A DNA stretch of 6,631 nucleotides from Flavobacterium sp. (GCA_003449615.1 DMHA01000082.1:1-6631); one strand, 5' to 3'. Shown: positions 1-6,348, counted from the first letter of the stretch. Program-made: numbers and translations. The notes: generated by a model from the letters alone, not told the origin.

Positions 1-199
1 TGAGCCTGTTTCTTTCGGTTTATGTTTTATTCGGTCACAAGTTGCATTAGTGAGAAGCTAATAGAGCAGTTTTTATCATCCAGATGGCTGATTCGAGGGT
101 GGATACTGCTGTCTGGATTGCTTGTAGCTTTTGACTGTGATGTTTTAAGCCTGTAAATTGCATCATTGTTGAGCATGGTTTACAGCCAATCGTGCTTTG

Positions 200-239
200 T
201 TGTTGAGGACGGCTATTCGCGATCGCCGTCGCTCAACAA
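200..239 (-). terminator. Strong hairpin downstream of the 85-aa gene (candidate terminator)
   Basis: The arms TTGTTGAG (200-207) and CTCAACAA (232-239) pair, and inside them GACGGC (208-213) pairs with GCCGTC (225-230). This gives a 14-bp stem with a single bulged G at 231 and an 11-nt loop. It begins 25 nt past the stop codon of the small gene at 265-522, on that gene's strand, which fits transcript end formation. No T-run follows on either strand, so it is not a classical intrinsic terminator. The HIP1 octamer at 219-226 spans the loop and the start of the right inner arm. Confidence 0.45.
219..226. repeat. HIP1 octamer (GCGATCGC)
   Basis: This is a perfect copy of the highly iterated palindrome of cyanobacteria. 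It lies in the hairpin at 200-239 and supports a cyanobacterial origin. Confidence 0.9.
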
Positions 240-264
240 AGTCTCAATATTTCGTGCTGGAAGT

Positions 265-522
265 TTAAGCAAGTCTGAGTTGATGTTCCCAGAAGAAGTG
301 TTCTGTGTTATCTCGGCTGCGACACAGGTACTTCCAAATGTCCAAGTCTGTGTCCATTACTAGGCCCATGACGATATAAGATTCTTCATTGTCTGTTACT
401 GCATCGCCAAATTTGAAATCGGGTTGCACCCAATAGTCAGGCAGGGCGATCGCATTCGGTTCAGGGGCAGTAGTATTGGTTGGATGCGATATTTCAGTCG
501 CCGCGTAGTGTTTTTGTGGCAT
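265..522 (-). CDS. Small hypothetical protein, 85 aa
   Basis: I do not recognise the family. With an ATG start at 522 the product is a soluble, acidic 85-aa protein with no signal peptide or membrane segment. The first 25 or so residues are polar and Pro/Thr-rich and look flexible. A compact part follows, with PDFKFGDAV (about residues 34-42), YIVMGLVMD (about 49-57) and DIWKYLCRSRD (about 61-71), ending in aromatic and charged residues. The pattern of short strands around a 'F-x-GD-x-V' turn is reminiscent of small SH3-like beta-barrels, but that is inference only. The frame continues upstream to a TTG at 633, giving 122 aa, but neither start has a clear SD site and ATG is preferred. A HIP1 site at 446-453 lies inside the gene and encodes the NAIAL segment. 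It is separated from the operon by about 470 bp and looks like an independent gene. Confidence 0.6.
   Translation of the reverse strand: MPQKHYAATEISHPTNTTAPEPNAIALPDYWVQPDFKFGDAVTDNEESYIVMGLVMDTDLDIWKYLCRSRDNTEHFFWEHQLRLA
446..453. repeat. HIP1 octamer (GCGATCGC)
   Basis: Perfect HIP1 copy inside the coding region of the 85-aa gene. Confidence 0.9.
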
Positions 523-542
523 TTGGTCAATTTTAAGGGTAA

Positions 543-550
543 GCGATCGC
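543..550. repeat. HIP1 octamer (GCGATCGC)
   Basis: Perfect HIP1 copy just upstream of the ATG of the 85-aa gene. It is the last HIP1 site before a long HIP1-free stretch that covers the operon. Confidence 0.9.
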
Positions 551-742
551 CTTGTTGACTGGCGGTAGCCAGAGGAGAGGTATTCATTAGCTACTTGTGC
601 TGAAGCGAATATATGTCGTTGCCCTTTGCACAAATTCTGACAAGTGGGTGATTTTGGCTATTTACTCATTTTTACCCCCCTATAACGTCTATTTGACATG
701 GCTTGCTATGCGACTACCGCACTAACTAGGAGGATTTAAGAG

Positions 743-790
743 GTGTCGGAGTACAAAAAATCAATTAAAAAGCAGCGAAAGTTAATTTAA
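743..790 (+). CDS. Possible 15-codon ORF behind a strong SD site
   Basis: A full AGGAGG (728-733) lies 9 nt before a GTG at 743. This opens a 15-codon frame rich in Lys, Arg and Ser, reading MSEYKKSIKKQRKLI with GTG as Met, and it ends at TAA (788-790). SD and spacing are as good as any in the window, but the peptide is tiny, is encoded in A-rich DNA and has no relative I know. It may be a real micro-ORF, a leader peptide or the start of a decayed gene, or the match may be chance. Confidence 0.2.
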   Translation: MSEYKKSIKKQRKLI

Positions 791-856
791 CTTAATTAAA
801 ATTTGTGAAAATTGGAGGAAAATTTAGGATTTTTGAGGGACAAGTAGGAGATATTA

Positions 857-889
857 GGAAATAAGAGGGAATAAGAGGAAATAGAAGGG
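857..889. repeat. Imperfect short tandem repeat in a purine-rich tract
   Basis: Three neighbouring units, GGAAATAAGAG (857-867), GGAATAAGAG (868-877) and GAAATAGAAG (878-887), are variants of one 10-11 nt word. They sit at the end of a longer stretch from about 814 in which the plus strand is nearly all purines plus T, with GGAGG, GAGGG and TAGGAG words. No function can be assigned. Confidence 0.5.
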
Positions 890-990
890 TTAAAATATCA
901 AGCTTTTTATTGCCTTCAGTAACAATTGTGGTGTTGTTTCTTCTTCAGGTAGCGTATGTGAAACCCTTAAATTTTCAAACAAAAGGTTTA

Positions 991-1027
991 GCTACTTATG
1001 TCATACACATATGACTGGGTAAGTAGC
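991..1027 (-). terminator. Hairpin closing the five-gene operon (probable terminator)
   Basis: GCTACTTA (991-998) pairs with TAAGTAGC (1020-1027). Inside, GTCAT (1000-1004) pairs with ATGAC (1011-1015) around a 6-nt loop, with unpaired bases in between. Allowing a bulged base, TTA/TAA pairs extend the outer stem. It starts about 11 nt after the stop codon of the HD-domain gene. On the minus strand it is followed by TAAACCTTTTGTTTG, a modest T-rich tail. Position and structure fit a transcription terminator, although the stem is not GC-rich. Confidence 0.55.
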
Positions 1028-1038
1028 CTAATTCAAAT

Positions 1039-1629
1039 TCAGCTATCTTCTAAGCGAAAAAAATACTTTTCTATTTCCTCTTCTACGAAAGGCCAAAGCT
1101 TGGGTATTCCGTCTCTTACAGGCAACATTCTTTGTAGTAATTGCTTGCGCTGGATTCCATCTATGACAGTCGGGTTTTCTTCAGGAAAATAGCTTTGCAA
1201 AAAAGGTTGAAGACGATCTACTGCAACAACAAACTTAGCTGTAGGAGTTTCACATGACTCGAACTCTTGCCACAATTTTAAAAACTCCTCAAACTGGCAA
1301 ACTGGTAACAAACCGAAAACTTTTAATGCCGCCTCAGATTCACGTTGTAATTGATCGATATTTGCCTTTATATCAAAACAAAATGTATCTCCTGCATATA
1401 TTTCTACTAAATCATGAATCAAAGCCATTTTGATAGCATCTAGAAAATTGGTATCAGGAGGTGCATACTCTATGAGTACAATAACTATTAGAGCTAAATG
1501 CCAAGAATGTTCAGCACTATTTTCATTTCTTGATTTATCCCTTAGAAAGCTCCTGCGATCTATTGTTTTGAGCTTATCTATTTCAGTAATAAATGAAATT
1601 TTTTTACCAATATCATTGATTGTTAACAT
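1039..1629 (-). CDS. HD-domain phosphohydrolase, 5'-deoxynucleotidase-like (YfbR/HDDC2-type)
   Basis: This 196-aa soluble protein has the full metal-binding set of an HD hydrolase. H41 is in NSAEHSWHLA, the H72-D73 pair is in IHDLVEIYAGD, and D138 is in VAVDRLQP. E76 and D81 also match positions conserved in the YfbR/HDDC2 group. Characterised members of that group remove phosphate from 5'-deoxynucleoside monophosphates with a divalent metal. The length is normal for the group. The ATG at 1629 is 19 nt after the stop of the upstream glycosyltransferase gene and has no SD site, so translation may depend on coupling or a leaderless-like mechanism. It is the last gene of the operon, with a hairpin right after it. 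The fold and hydrolase class are seen directly. The substrate is inferred, and in this context it could be a nucleotide, a sugar phosphate or the AMP released by the carbamoyltransferase. Confidence 0.85.
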   Translation of the reverse strand: MLTINDIGKKISFITEIDKLKTIDRRSFLRDKSRNENSAEHSWHLALIVIVLIEYAPPDTNFLDAIKMALIHDLVEIYAGDTFCFDIKANIDQLQRESEAALKVFGLLPVCQFEEFLKLWQEFESCETPTAKFVVAVDRLQPFLQSYFPEENPTVIDGIQRKQLLQRMLPVRDGIPKLWPFVEEEIEKYFFRLEDS

Positions 1630-1648
1630 AATTAATCACAAAAAATCA

Positions 1649-2371
1649 TTAATTTTTCAGGTCGTGAAGTGTAATTGAATCACAAACAGAATTATTTTGT
1701 TTCCACTTCTTAAAAAGGATTTCTTTATTCTGATGCCACTCTATGTCATCTGCTCTTTTACCTTCAGACTTATGAAGCATTAAAGTATCTATAACGGCAA
1801 CTTTAAATTCAAGCTTGAGTACACTAAAGCATATGTCGATATCTGTAAAATGATAATTCGGAAACGTTTCATCAAATCTCAAACCCTGATTAAGTAGACT
1901 AGCTCGAATTGCCATAAATAATCCATCAACACAAATTAAGTCGTCATAATAGCCAATACTCCCCTTGATCATATGATTGGTTGGTTTATCCTCATACTCT
2001 TGAATAATGTGACCACGCAAACTTGCACTTTTAGCAGACCACCATGCCCCATTTTCAGGTAAATAGGTTGAGCCTAGAATTCCTACTAACCCCACTTGGG
2101 GATTTTCAGCAAAAGCTGACAGTATTTTCTGTTCAAAATCATCATCTAAAATAATAGCATCCGGGTGTAAAAAAACCACCAATTCTATATTTTGACTCCG
2201 ATCATTAAGTAATTTTTGTATACCTCGATTGTATTGCATTGCCAGAGTATCATTACAGCCTTTGGCAGAAATCTCGATTACTAAAGAATTCCTTTGTTGA
2301 AAACATGGATAAGCATAATTAAAATATACTTCTAAGTCTCGTTCCAAGAGTCCAATTATATAAACAATCAT
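1649..2371 (-). CDS. Glycosyltransferase, GT-A fold, StrF-like group
   Basis: This 240-aa cytosolic protein carries the marks of the glycosyltransferase 2-like group named after the streptomycin-cluster protein StrF. These are an N-x-G helix (QYNRGIQ, 47-51), the metal/nucleotide site FLHPDAII (67-74), the LVGILGS turn (95-101), GAWW (108-111), VDGLFMAIR (148-156), and the acceptor/catalytic HFTDIDICF (174-182) followed by H200 in MLHKSEG. It would transfer a sugar from a nucleotide-sugar donor; the donor and acceptor are unknown. The ATG at 2371 is preceded by AGGAG with 7-nt spacing, and this SD overlaps the TAG stop of the carbamoyltransferase gene (TAGGAG), which points to coupled translation. 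The gene is intact, with no membrane segment. Family assignment is from motif recognition only. Confidence 0.85.
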   Translation of the reverse strand: MIVYIIGLLERDLEVYFNYAYPCFQQRNSLVIEISAKGCNDTLAMQYNRGIQKLLNDRSQNIELVVFLHPDAIILDDDFEQKILSAFAENPQVGLVGILGSTYLPENGAWWSAKSASLRGHIIQEYEDKPTNHMIKGSIGYYDDLICVDGLFMAIRASLLNQGLRFDETFPNYHFTDIDICFSVLKLEFKVAVIDTLMLHKSEGKRADDIEWHQNKEILFKKWKQNNSVCDSITLHDLKN

Positions 2372-2378
2372 TTTAAAG

Positions 2379-2383
2379 CTCCT
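2379..2383 (-). promoter_or_regulatory. RBS of the StrF-like glycosyltransferase, overlapping the upstream stop codon
   Basis: On the minus strand TAGGAG contains both the TAG stop of the carbamoyltransferase (2382-2384) and the AGGAG SD for the ATG at 2371. A ribosome terminating on the first gene stands on the SD of the second, so translational coupling is likely. Confidence 0.8.
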
Positions 2384-4400
2384 AGATTAAAGATATTACT
2401 TGAGATTTGTTTAGAGGTTGAGCGCTGAAGTTGATAATAAATTTTCGGCGGAGCAACCCAAGTATTTTTATAAAGCTTAACTCATCTATATTTCTAAATG
2501 GATCTATTTGTTTATTTTTTAATTGATTTAATATAACTCTACATGAATTTTTTCCATTAAGGAATGGAAACATAGATAAAAGCTCTTTATCAACTTCAGA
2601 GGAGAATTTACCCCAACGGTTTTGTACTGACAAATAAACACAAGAATCTTTAATAAATTTGTTTGATAAGCTATTTTGTTCTAGAATTACGTTTTGGTTA
2701 CTAGCGGAAGCAATCATATATGGATACAAATCTAGGAGTGACCCATAGTTATCAGATCTATAAACAATTCTATCGTGAAATACACAACATTCGATCTCAG
2801 TATATAATAAGCACCAAAGAGCATCTTCAGGAGTCTCAACGATAGGCTCACCCATTACGTTGAAAGATGTATTTAGTAATATTGGGACTCCCGTTCTTTT
2901 AAAAAATTCTAAAACTAGGTCATAAAATATTCCATTTCTGGCACTTGTTAAAGTTTGTAAGCGACCAGTTCCATCGCAATGAACAACAGAGGGAACATAT
3001 TGTCTCTTATCTTCTTTAAACTTTACGACTCTCAACATAAATGGAGAATCTTGGTTAGAGCTATCCAATTCAAACCAATTGAGAGCTTCTTCAGCTAGGA
3101 CTGCTGGTGCAAAAGGTCTAAAAGATTCACGATGTTTAACTTTTGAATTAACATAGTCTTTTGCAAGCTCTGATCGAGGATCGCATATAATACTTCTTTG
3201 ACCAAGTGCGCGTGGGCCTAATTCTGATCCTCCTTGAAACCAACCAATGATTTTTTGTTGTTCTAGTAAATCAACTGTTTTAGAAATGATATTTTTTACA
3301 ACAGGATAATAGTAACTCTTGACTTTAGGAGTTTCTATTATTGCTTGATTAATCTCTTGAGTAGAGTAATATCTGCCCAATGAATCATGAACTAAATGAT
3401 ATTGAGTATTTCTTTGAGTCAGTTGCCACAAGCCATAATATGCTGCTCCTATGCAATTTCCACTATCTTCAGCCGCCGGCATGAAATAGGTGTTTTGAAA
3501 AACTTTCTGTTGAATAATTTTTTCATTTGCAACGCTATTCAAAGCAACACCACCAGAAAAAACTAGATTTTGACTAATACTTTTATCCCTTAAGCGTTGC
3601 ACTAAATAAAATAGTGCATTTTCAGTGGCAGCTTGTACTGATGCCGCTAAATTTTGATGGGCAAACTGATTTTTTGGCCAGTATTCTGCCTTTGGAAATA
3701 AATACTGTTTAAATACAAATTTGTTATTAATAATTTCAAAAAAATCTTCACATTTTTTATCAACTGTTCCATAGGGAGCTAGCCCCATTACTTTACCTGA
3801 TTCATTATGCCCAAATATGACGGTTGCAACAGTTTCATATAAATCACCTATACTTCCAAAATTAAGACCTCTACTCCAACTGCCTAAATGCTTCTCAATA
3901 CATCTAATTTCAGTACCAGACGCTATATATAAAGAAATAATTTCTCTACGCTCTAGATTGACTGGTATATTTGACTCTTGTACATTTACTAATTCTTGTG
4001 GCGGTAAGTCCAGTTCTCTACTTCCCGCTCCATCAACAATCAAGATAGCTGCATCATGAAAACCACTTGTTGCAAATGCGCCTACAGCATGACCGAGATG
4101 GTGAGGTATAATATTTATAGGGGTTGAAGGAAATATTTTCCTAAGATATGACATTACTGAATCTGTTGAAGTTACTCCACAACCAACTACCAGATTTAAG
4201 TCTTTATCAGAAATACCCGCATACTGTAAGCAATAATCAATGCTAAGAGGGCGTGGCGTTCTTAAGCAATCTCTCTTTTTTCGAGTCAGCCTCTCTTCTT
4301 GAATCGCCACAACAATTTTATCACCATGAAGTAAACATACTGAGCCATTATGATCTGATATACTGATTCCTAAAATCCAAAAAGATTGATGATTGGACAT
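2382..4400 (-). CDS. NodU/CmcH/TobZ-family O-carbamoyltransferase with C-terminal extension
   Basis: This 672-aa cytosolic enzyme should transfer a carbamoyl group from carbamoyl phosphate, via carbamoyl-AMP made with ATP, to a hydroxyl, usually on a sugar. The N-terminal Kae1-like half shows GISISDHNGS (11-20), QEERLTR (34-40), the metal-site HHLGH (H100, H104), VDGAGS (D123), FSGGVALN (281-288) and EDSGNCIGAA (D312). The YrdC-like half shows GGSELGPRALGQRS (390-403), KHRESFRPFAP (422-432) and NTSFN (510-514) followed by EPIVETPEDA. All expected catalytic motifs are present. Family members are usually about 550-620 aa; here about 120 residues follow the catalytic part. I chose the ATG at 4400 because AAGGAG lies 10 nt upstream. 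An in-frame TTG at 4421 would put that SD inside the gene. The upstream gene stops 1 nt before. Glycosyltransferase neighbours indicate a glycan or glycoside acceptor. Confidence 0.93.
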   Translation of the reverse strand: MSNHQSFWILGISISDHNGSVCLLHGDKIVVAIQEERLTRKKRDCLRTPRPLSIDYCLQYAGISDKDLNLVVGCGVTSTDSVMSYLRKIFPSTPINIIPHHLGHAVGAFATSGFHDAAILIVDGAGSRELDLPPQELVNVQESNIPVNLERREIISLYIASGTEIRCIEKHLGSWSRGLNFGSIGDLYETVATVIFGHNESGKVMGLAPYGTVDKKCEDFFEIINNKFVFKQYLFPKAEYWPKNQFAHQNLAASVQAATENALFYLVQRLRDKSISQNLVFSGGVALNSVANEKIIQQKVFQNTYFMPAAEDSGNCIGAAYYGLWQLTQRNTQYHLVHDSLGRYYSTQEINQAIIETPKVKSYYYPVVKNIISKTVDLLEQQKIIGWFQGGSELGPRALGQRSIICDPRSELAKDYVNSKVKHRESFRPFAPAVLAEEALNWFELDSSNQDSPFMLRVVKFKEDKRQYVPSVVHCDGTGRLQTLTSARNGIFYDLVLEFFKRTGVPILLNTSFNVMGEPIVETPEDALWCLLYTEIECCVFHDRIVYRSDNYGSLLDLYPYMIASASNQNVILEQNSLSNKFIKDSCVYLSVQNRWGKFSSEVDKELLSMFPFLNGKNSCRVILNQLKNKQIDPFRNIDELSFIKILGLLRRKFIINFSAQPLNKSQVISLI

Positions 4401-4401
4401 A

Positions 4402-5556
4402 TTAATTAAACTCCTTTTCAAGAATTTTGTCTAAAATAAGTAAGCCATTTTCTAGCTTTGTTGGGACAAATTTAGCTTGTCTATCTAAACTAGCTTGGAT
4501 GGATTTATTTGAAGGATATAAGTCATAAATAGCGGAAGAAACAATTTTTTCATATTTTTTATCAAGGGATAATTTATTACATAGATTACATAATTCTAAA
4601 GTTTTTTGTTTATAAGATATGTTTTTGTTGCTAATATATCGAAAATCATCTAAACCGAGCTTCGTTATTGTACTTGAAAAACCCATATCTACAAAATGTT
4701 GAACCTGATGAAGCTGGGTACTATTCATTGGATACAAAAATAAAGTTGGCTTACCGAAAGAAAAACTTTCATAAGATGACTCAATACCTGGAGTCGTCAC
4801 GAAAATTCTTGAGCGTGACAATACTTGCTTAAAATCATTATGTGAAAAACAATCAAATACTGCACATGAATATTCCTTAAAAAATCCCTGAAAATATTTC
4901 ATTAAATCAATATTCCCAGCAAAAAAAAGCCTTTTTTTCCCATAAAATTCCTTGATAATTGCCTCAGTAGTGTTTTTTAGGAAAGGTAAATACTGCTCAA
5001 AAGTTACAACCGGAGAATTTACTCCACCATAGTGAATTAAAAGACAATCATCAACACCGTTTTTAAGCGAAAAAGTATCATTTTTAGATATAATAGGACA
5101 AACAATATATAGTTTTTTTATCAATTCTGGCAATCTGGTCTGGAGGATTTGATTCTCAATCCCCGGAAAATACTGCGCTATGTAAAAATCTACCATTATT
5201 ACATCCTCAAGGAAATTGTGCGAGTCTTCATCAACTCTCCATGATAGAAGGCTGTCTATAAATATAGTTATCACATTTGGATATTTAGTCTTTACTGAGC
5301 GTACAAGTTGTAAATCCATGATAGAAATTAGTGTATCTACATCCTCTAACAAGTAAGCATCCCATTCTTCAATATTTCTTGAACGGCAATCCCAAATATT
5401 TATATCATGAATGGATTTTTTTATTAAATGAAGAGAATGACCGAAAGATGCAATATGGACATCATGCTTTTTCTTTAAATGGTTTGCGAGTATAATCGCT
5501 TTACCCGTTGGACCAAAACCAAAAGGAATTGAGTAAATCAAAATTTTTTTGGGCAT
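4402..5556 (-). CDS. GT-B-fold glycosyltransferase (MurG/UGT-like)
   Basis: This 384-aa protein has a two-domain GT-B layout. The N-terminal Rossmann half opens with KILIYSIPFGFGPTGKA (4-20), a glycine-rich loop after the first strand as in GT1/GT28-type enzymes that meet their acceptor there. The C-terminal half starts near residue 170 (LLIHYGGVNSP) and carries the donor-binding signature TTPGIESSYESFSFGKP (254-270), then LFLYPMNSTQLHQVQHF (272-288). In related enzymes this region binds the nucleotide-sugar. Length is normal and there is no signal peptide or obvious membrane segment. The ATG at 5556 follows the stop of the first operon gene by 12 nt, with only a weak SD-like ACGG. Donor and acceptor are unknown. 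The N-terminal half looks divergent from well-studied families, so a precise subfamily is not claimed. Confidence 0.8.
   Translation of the reverse strand: MPKKILIYSIPFGFGPTGKAIILANHLKKKHDVHIASFGHSLHLIKKSIHDINIWDCRSRNIEEWDAYLLEDVDTLISIMDLQLVRSVKTKYPNVITIFIDSLLSWRVDEDSHNFLEDVIMVDFYIAQYFPGIENQILQTRLPELIKKLYIVCPIISKNDTFSLKNGVDDCLLIHYGGVNSPVVTFEQYLPFLKNTTEAIIKEFYGKKRLFFAGNIDLMKYFQGFFKEYSCAVFDCFSHNDFKQVLSRSRIFVTTPGIESSYESFSFGKPTLFLYPMNSTQLHQVQHFVDMGFSSTITKLGLDDFRYISNKNISYKQKTLELCNLCNKLSLDKKYEKIVSSAIYDLYPSNKSIQASLDRQAKFVPTKLENGLLILDKILEKEFN
4411..4416 (-). promoter_or_regulatory. RBS that sets the carbamoyltransferase start
   Basis: AAGGAG on the minus strand, 10 nt before the ATG at 4400, lies within the last codons of the GT-B gene (its Lys-Glu-Phe-Asn end). 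It decides for the ATG at 4400 over the TTG at 4421 and implies coupling between the two genes. Confidence 0.8.
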
Positions 5557-5568
5557 ATTAACCGTTAA

Positions 5569-6348
5569 TTATGTTACGATATCTTCTAACTTTAGCCTGC
5601 CATATTTTTCAATGTAATCAATCATATTCACATATTCTTGCCCCCAATCAAATCCTTCATGTTTTTTGTAGTATTCGACTCTCTGTTGGATTCTTCCTAT
5701 CAGCAAGTGATCCCACGCATAATGATTAATAATTAAAATCTCAGGAAATTCTATTTGATATTCTCTTGTTTGACGATTGATGAAATGATGGCCTATTCCC
5801 CATTGCAGAGGTTTCTTAATCGCCAACTTTTTCTCAAAGGGAGCTTTCGGTGTAGAAGGTCTATATATATTTTTCTTTACCTCTGCAACATAAGGAAATT
5901 GTTCACTTATAGGAATATCTTTATCTATAAATTTCAGAATTCCTTGTTCAGCAACCCTATCTACCAGTCTTCCGCACAAACAATTGTAACCACGACTAGA
6001 TAATTCCTCTAAATATTCAGGTATTTGACATGGAAAGCTTACAAACTCATCAATATCTATGCCGAATATCCAAGAAGAGTCTTTTTGCTCTTGTACGAAA
6101 GTATTATGTCTTTTCTCTCTCTTATGGGTATCAAATTCTTCAATCCAAACTTCATACGGAATTGTGTATTGACTGAGGATTTCTTCAAAAATTTTCAAGT
6201 TATTTAGCTCTTTTTTTATACCTACATGAAGAGTAATTGCCCACGTAGTAATACCCAATTCAGTGTAATAATCTAAGAAATGATAGAGAAGGTTTGGATT
6301 TGATACGTTGGAATCTGTGCCAATACAGGTAAGTAGTATTACTTGCAT
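5569..6348 (-). CDS. GT-A-type glycosyltransferase with DIDEF motif (GT2/GT92-like)
   Basis: This 259-aa soluble protein is the first gene of the operon. The N-terminal part has a beta-strand (QVILLTCIG, 2-10) and a helix plus strand with YYTELGITTWAI (27-38), as in glycosyltransferases that begin with 'hYl-x-lGv'. The metal-binding DxD site is SSWIFGIDIDEF (91-102; D98, D100), the form seen in GT92 (DUF23) and the related Glyco_tranf_2_4 group. A conserved-looking NHYAWDH (208-214) near the C-terminus probably holds the second catalytic-site histidine (H209). The ATG at 6348 has no SD site; a perfect TATAAT box 22 nt upstream suggests a very short 5' leader. It ends 12 nt before the GT-B gene. 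Transfer of a sugar from a nucleotide-sugar is inferred from the fold; the sugar is not predictable. Confidence 0.8.
   Translation of the reverse strand: MQVILLTCIGTDSNVSNPNLLYHFLDYYTELGITTWAITLHVGIKKELNNLKIFEEILSQYTIPYEVWIEEFDTHKREKRHNTFVQEQKDSSWIFGIDIDEFVSFPCQIPEYLEELSSRGYNCLCGRLVDRVAEQGILKFIDKDIPISEQFPYVAEVKKNIYRPSTPKAPFEKKLAIKKPLQWGIGHHFINRQTREYQIEFPEILIINHYAWDHLLIGRIQQRVEYYKKHEGFDWGQEYVNMIDYIEKYGRLKLEDIVT

Larger units (their letters stand above)
523..990. other. Intergenic region, about 470 bp, AT-rich
   Basis: No convincing full-length gene is present between the 85-aa gene and the hairpin that closes the operon. The region holds a HIP1 site (543-550), an open minus-strand frame upstream of the 85-aa gene back to a TTG at 633, and a minus-strand ATG-AGT-AAA-TAG mini-ORF at 658-669. 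It also holds a plus-strand AGGAGG with a 15-codon ORF (728-790), AT-rich sequence with TTAATT motifs (about 755-803), and a purine-rich tract with imperfect repeats (about 814-889). A TTGACA at 693-698 has no matching -10 box on the plus strand. Confidence 0.6.

Noticed and set aside
2..61. Plus-strand open frame of 19 codons entering from the left edge and ending at TAA
   Set aside because: Too short, and its Cys/Val/Ser-rich sequence gives no sign of a protein end; all frames in 1-199 close quickly.
65..118. Inverted repeats AGCAGT/ACTGCT (65-70, 105-110) and ATCCAGA/TCTGGAT (78-84, 112-118)
   Set aside because: They compete with each other, have short stems with long loops and no gene context; too weak to call a structured RNA.
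166..363. 65-codon plus-strand frame
   Set aside because: It runs through the hairpin at 200-239 and antisense to the 85-aa gene, with no SD and no recognisable motif.
396..587. 63-codon minus-strand frame overlapping the 85-aa gene
   Set aside because: The alternative frame gives the more protein-like sequence; both cannot easily be coding and this one lacks an SD.
998..1192. 64-codon plus-strand frame
   Set aside because: It starts inside the operon's closing hairpin and is antisense to the HD-domain gene, whose catalytic motifs are intact.
3817..4059. 80-codon plus-strand frame inside the carbamoyltransferase
   Set aside because: It is antisense to conserved catalytic sequence and is a shadow of the real gene, as are the plus-strand frames at 1430-1678, 5755-6003 and 6025-6207.
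2382..4400. Saxitoxin-type carbamoyltransferase (SxtI) and hence a toxin cluster
   Set aside because: SxtI belongs to the same broad family, but the neighbours here are glycosyltransferases and none of the saxitoxin core genes is present.
4401..4421. TTG start at 4421 adding seven residues to the carbamoyltransferase
   Set aside because: It would place the clear AAGGAG inside the coding region and overlap the upstream gene; the ATG at 4400 is correctly spaced from that SD.
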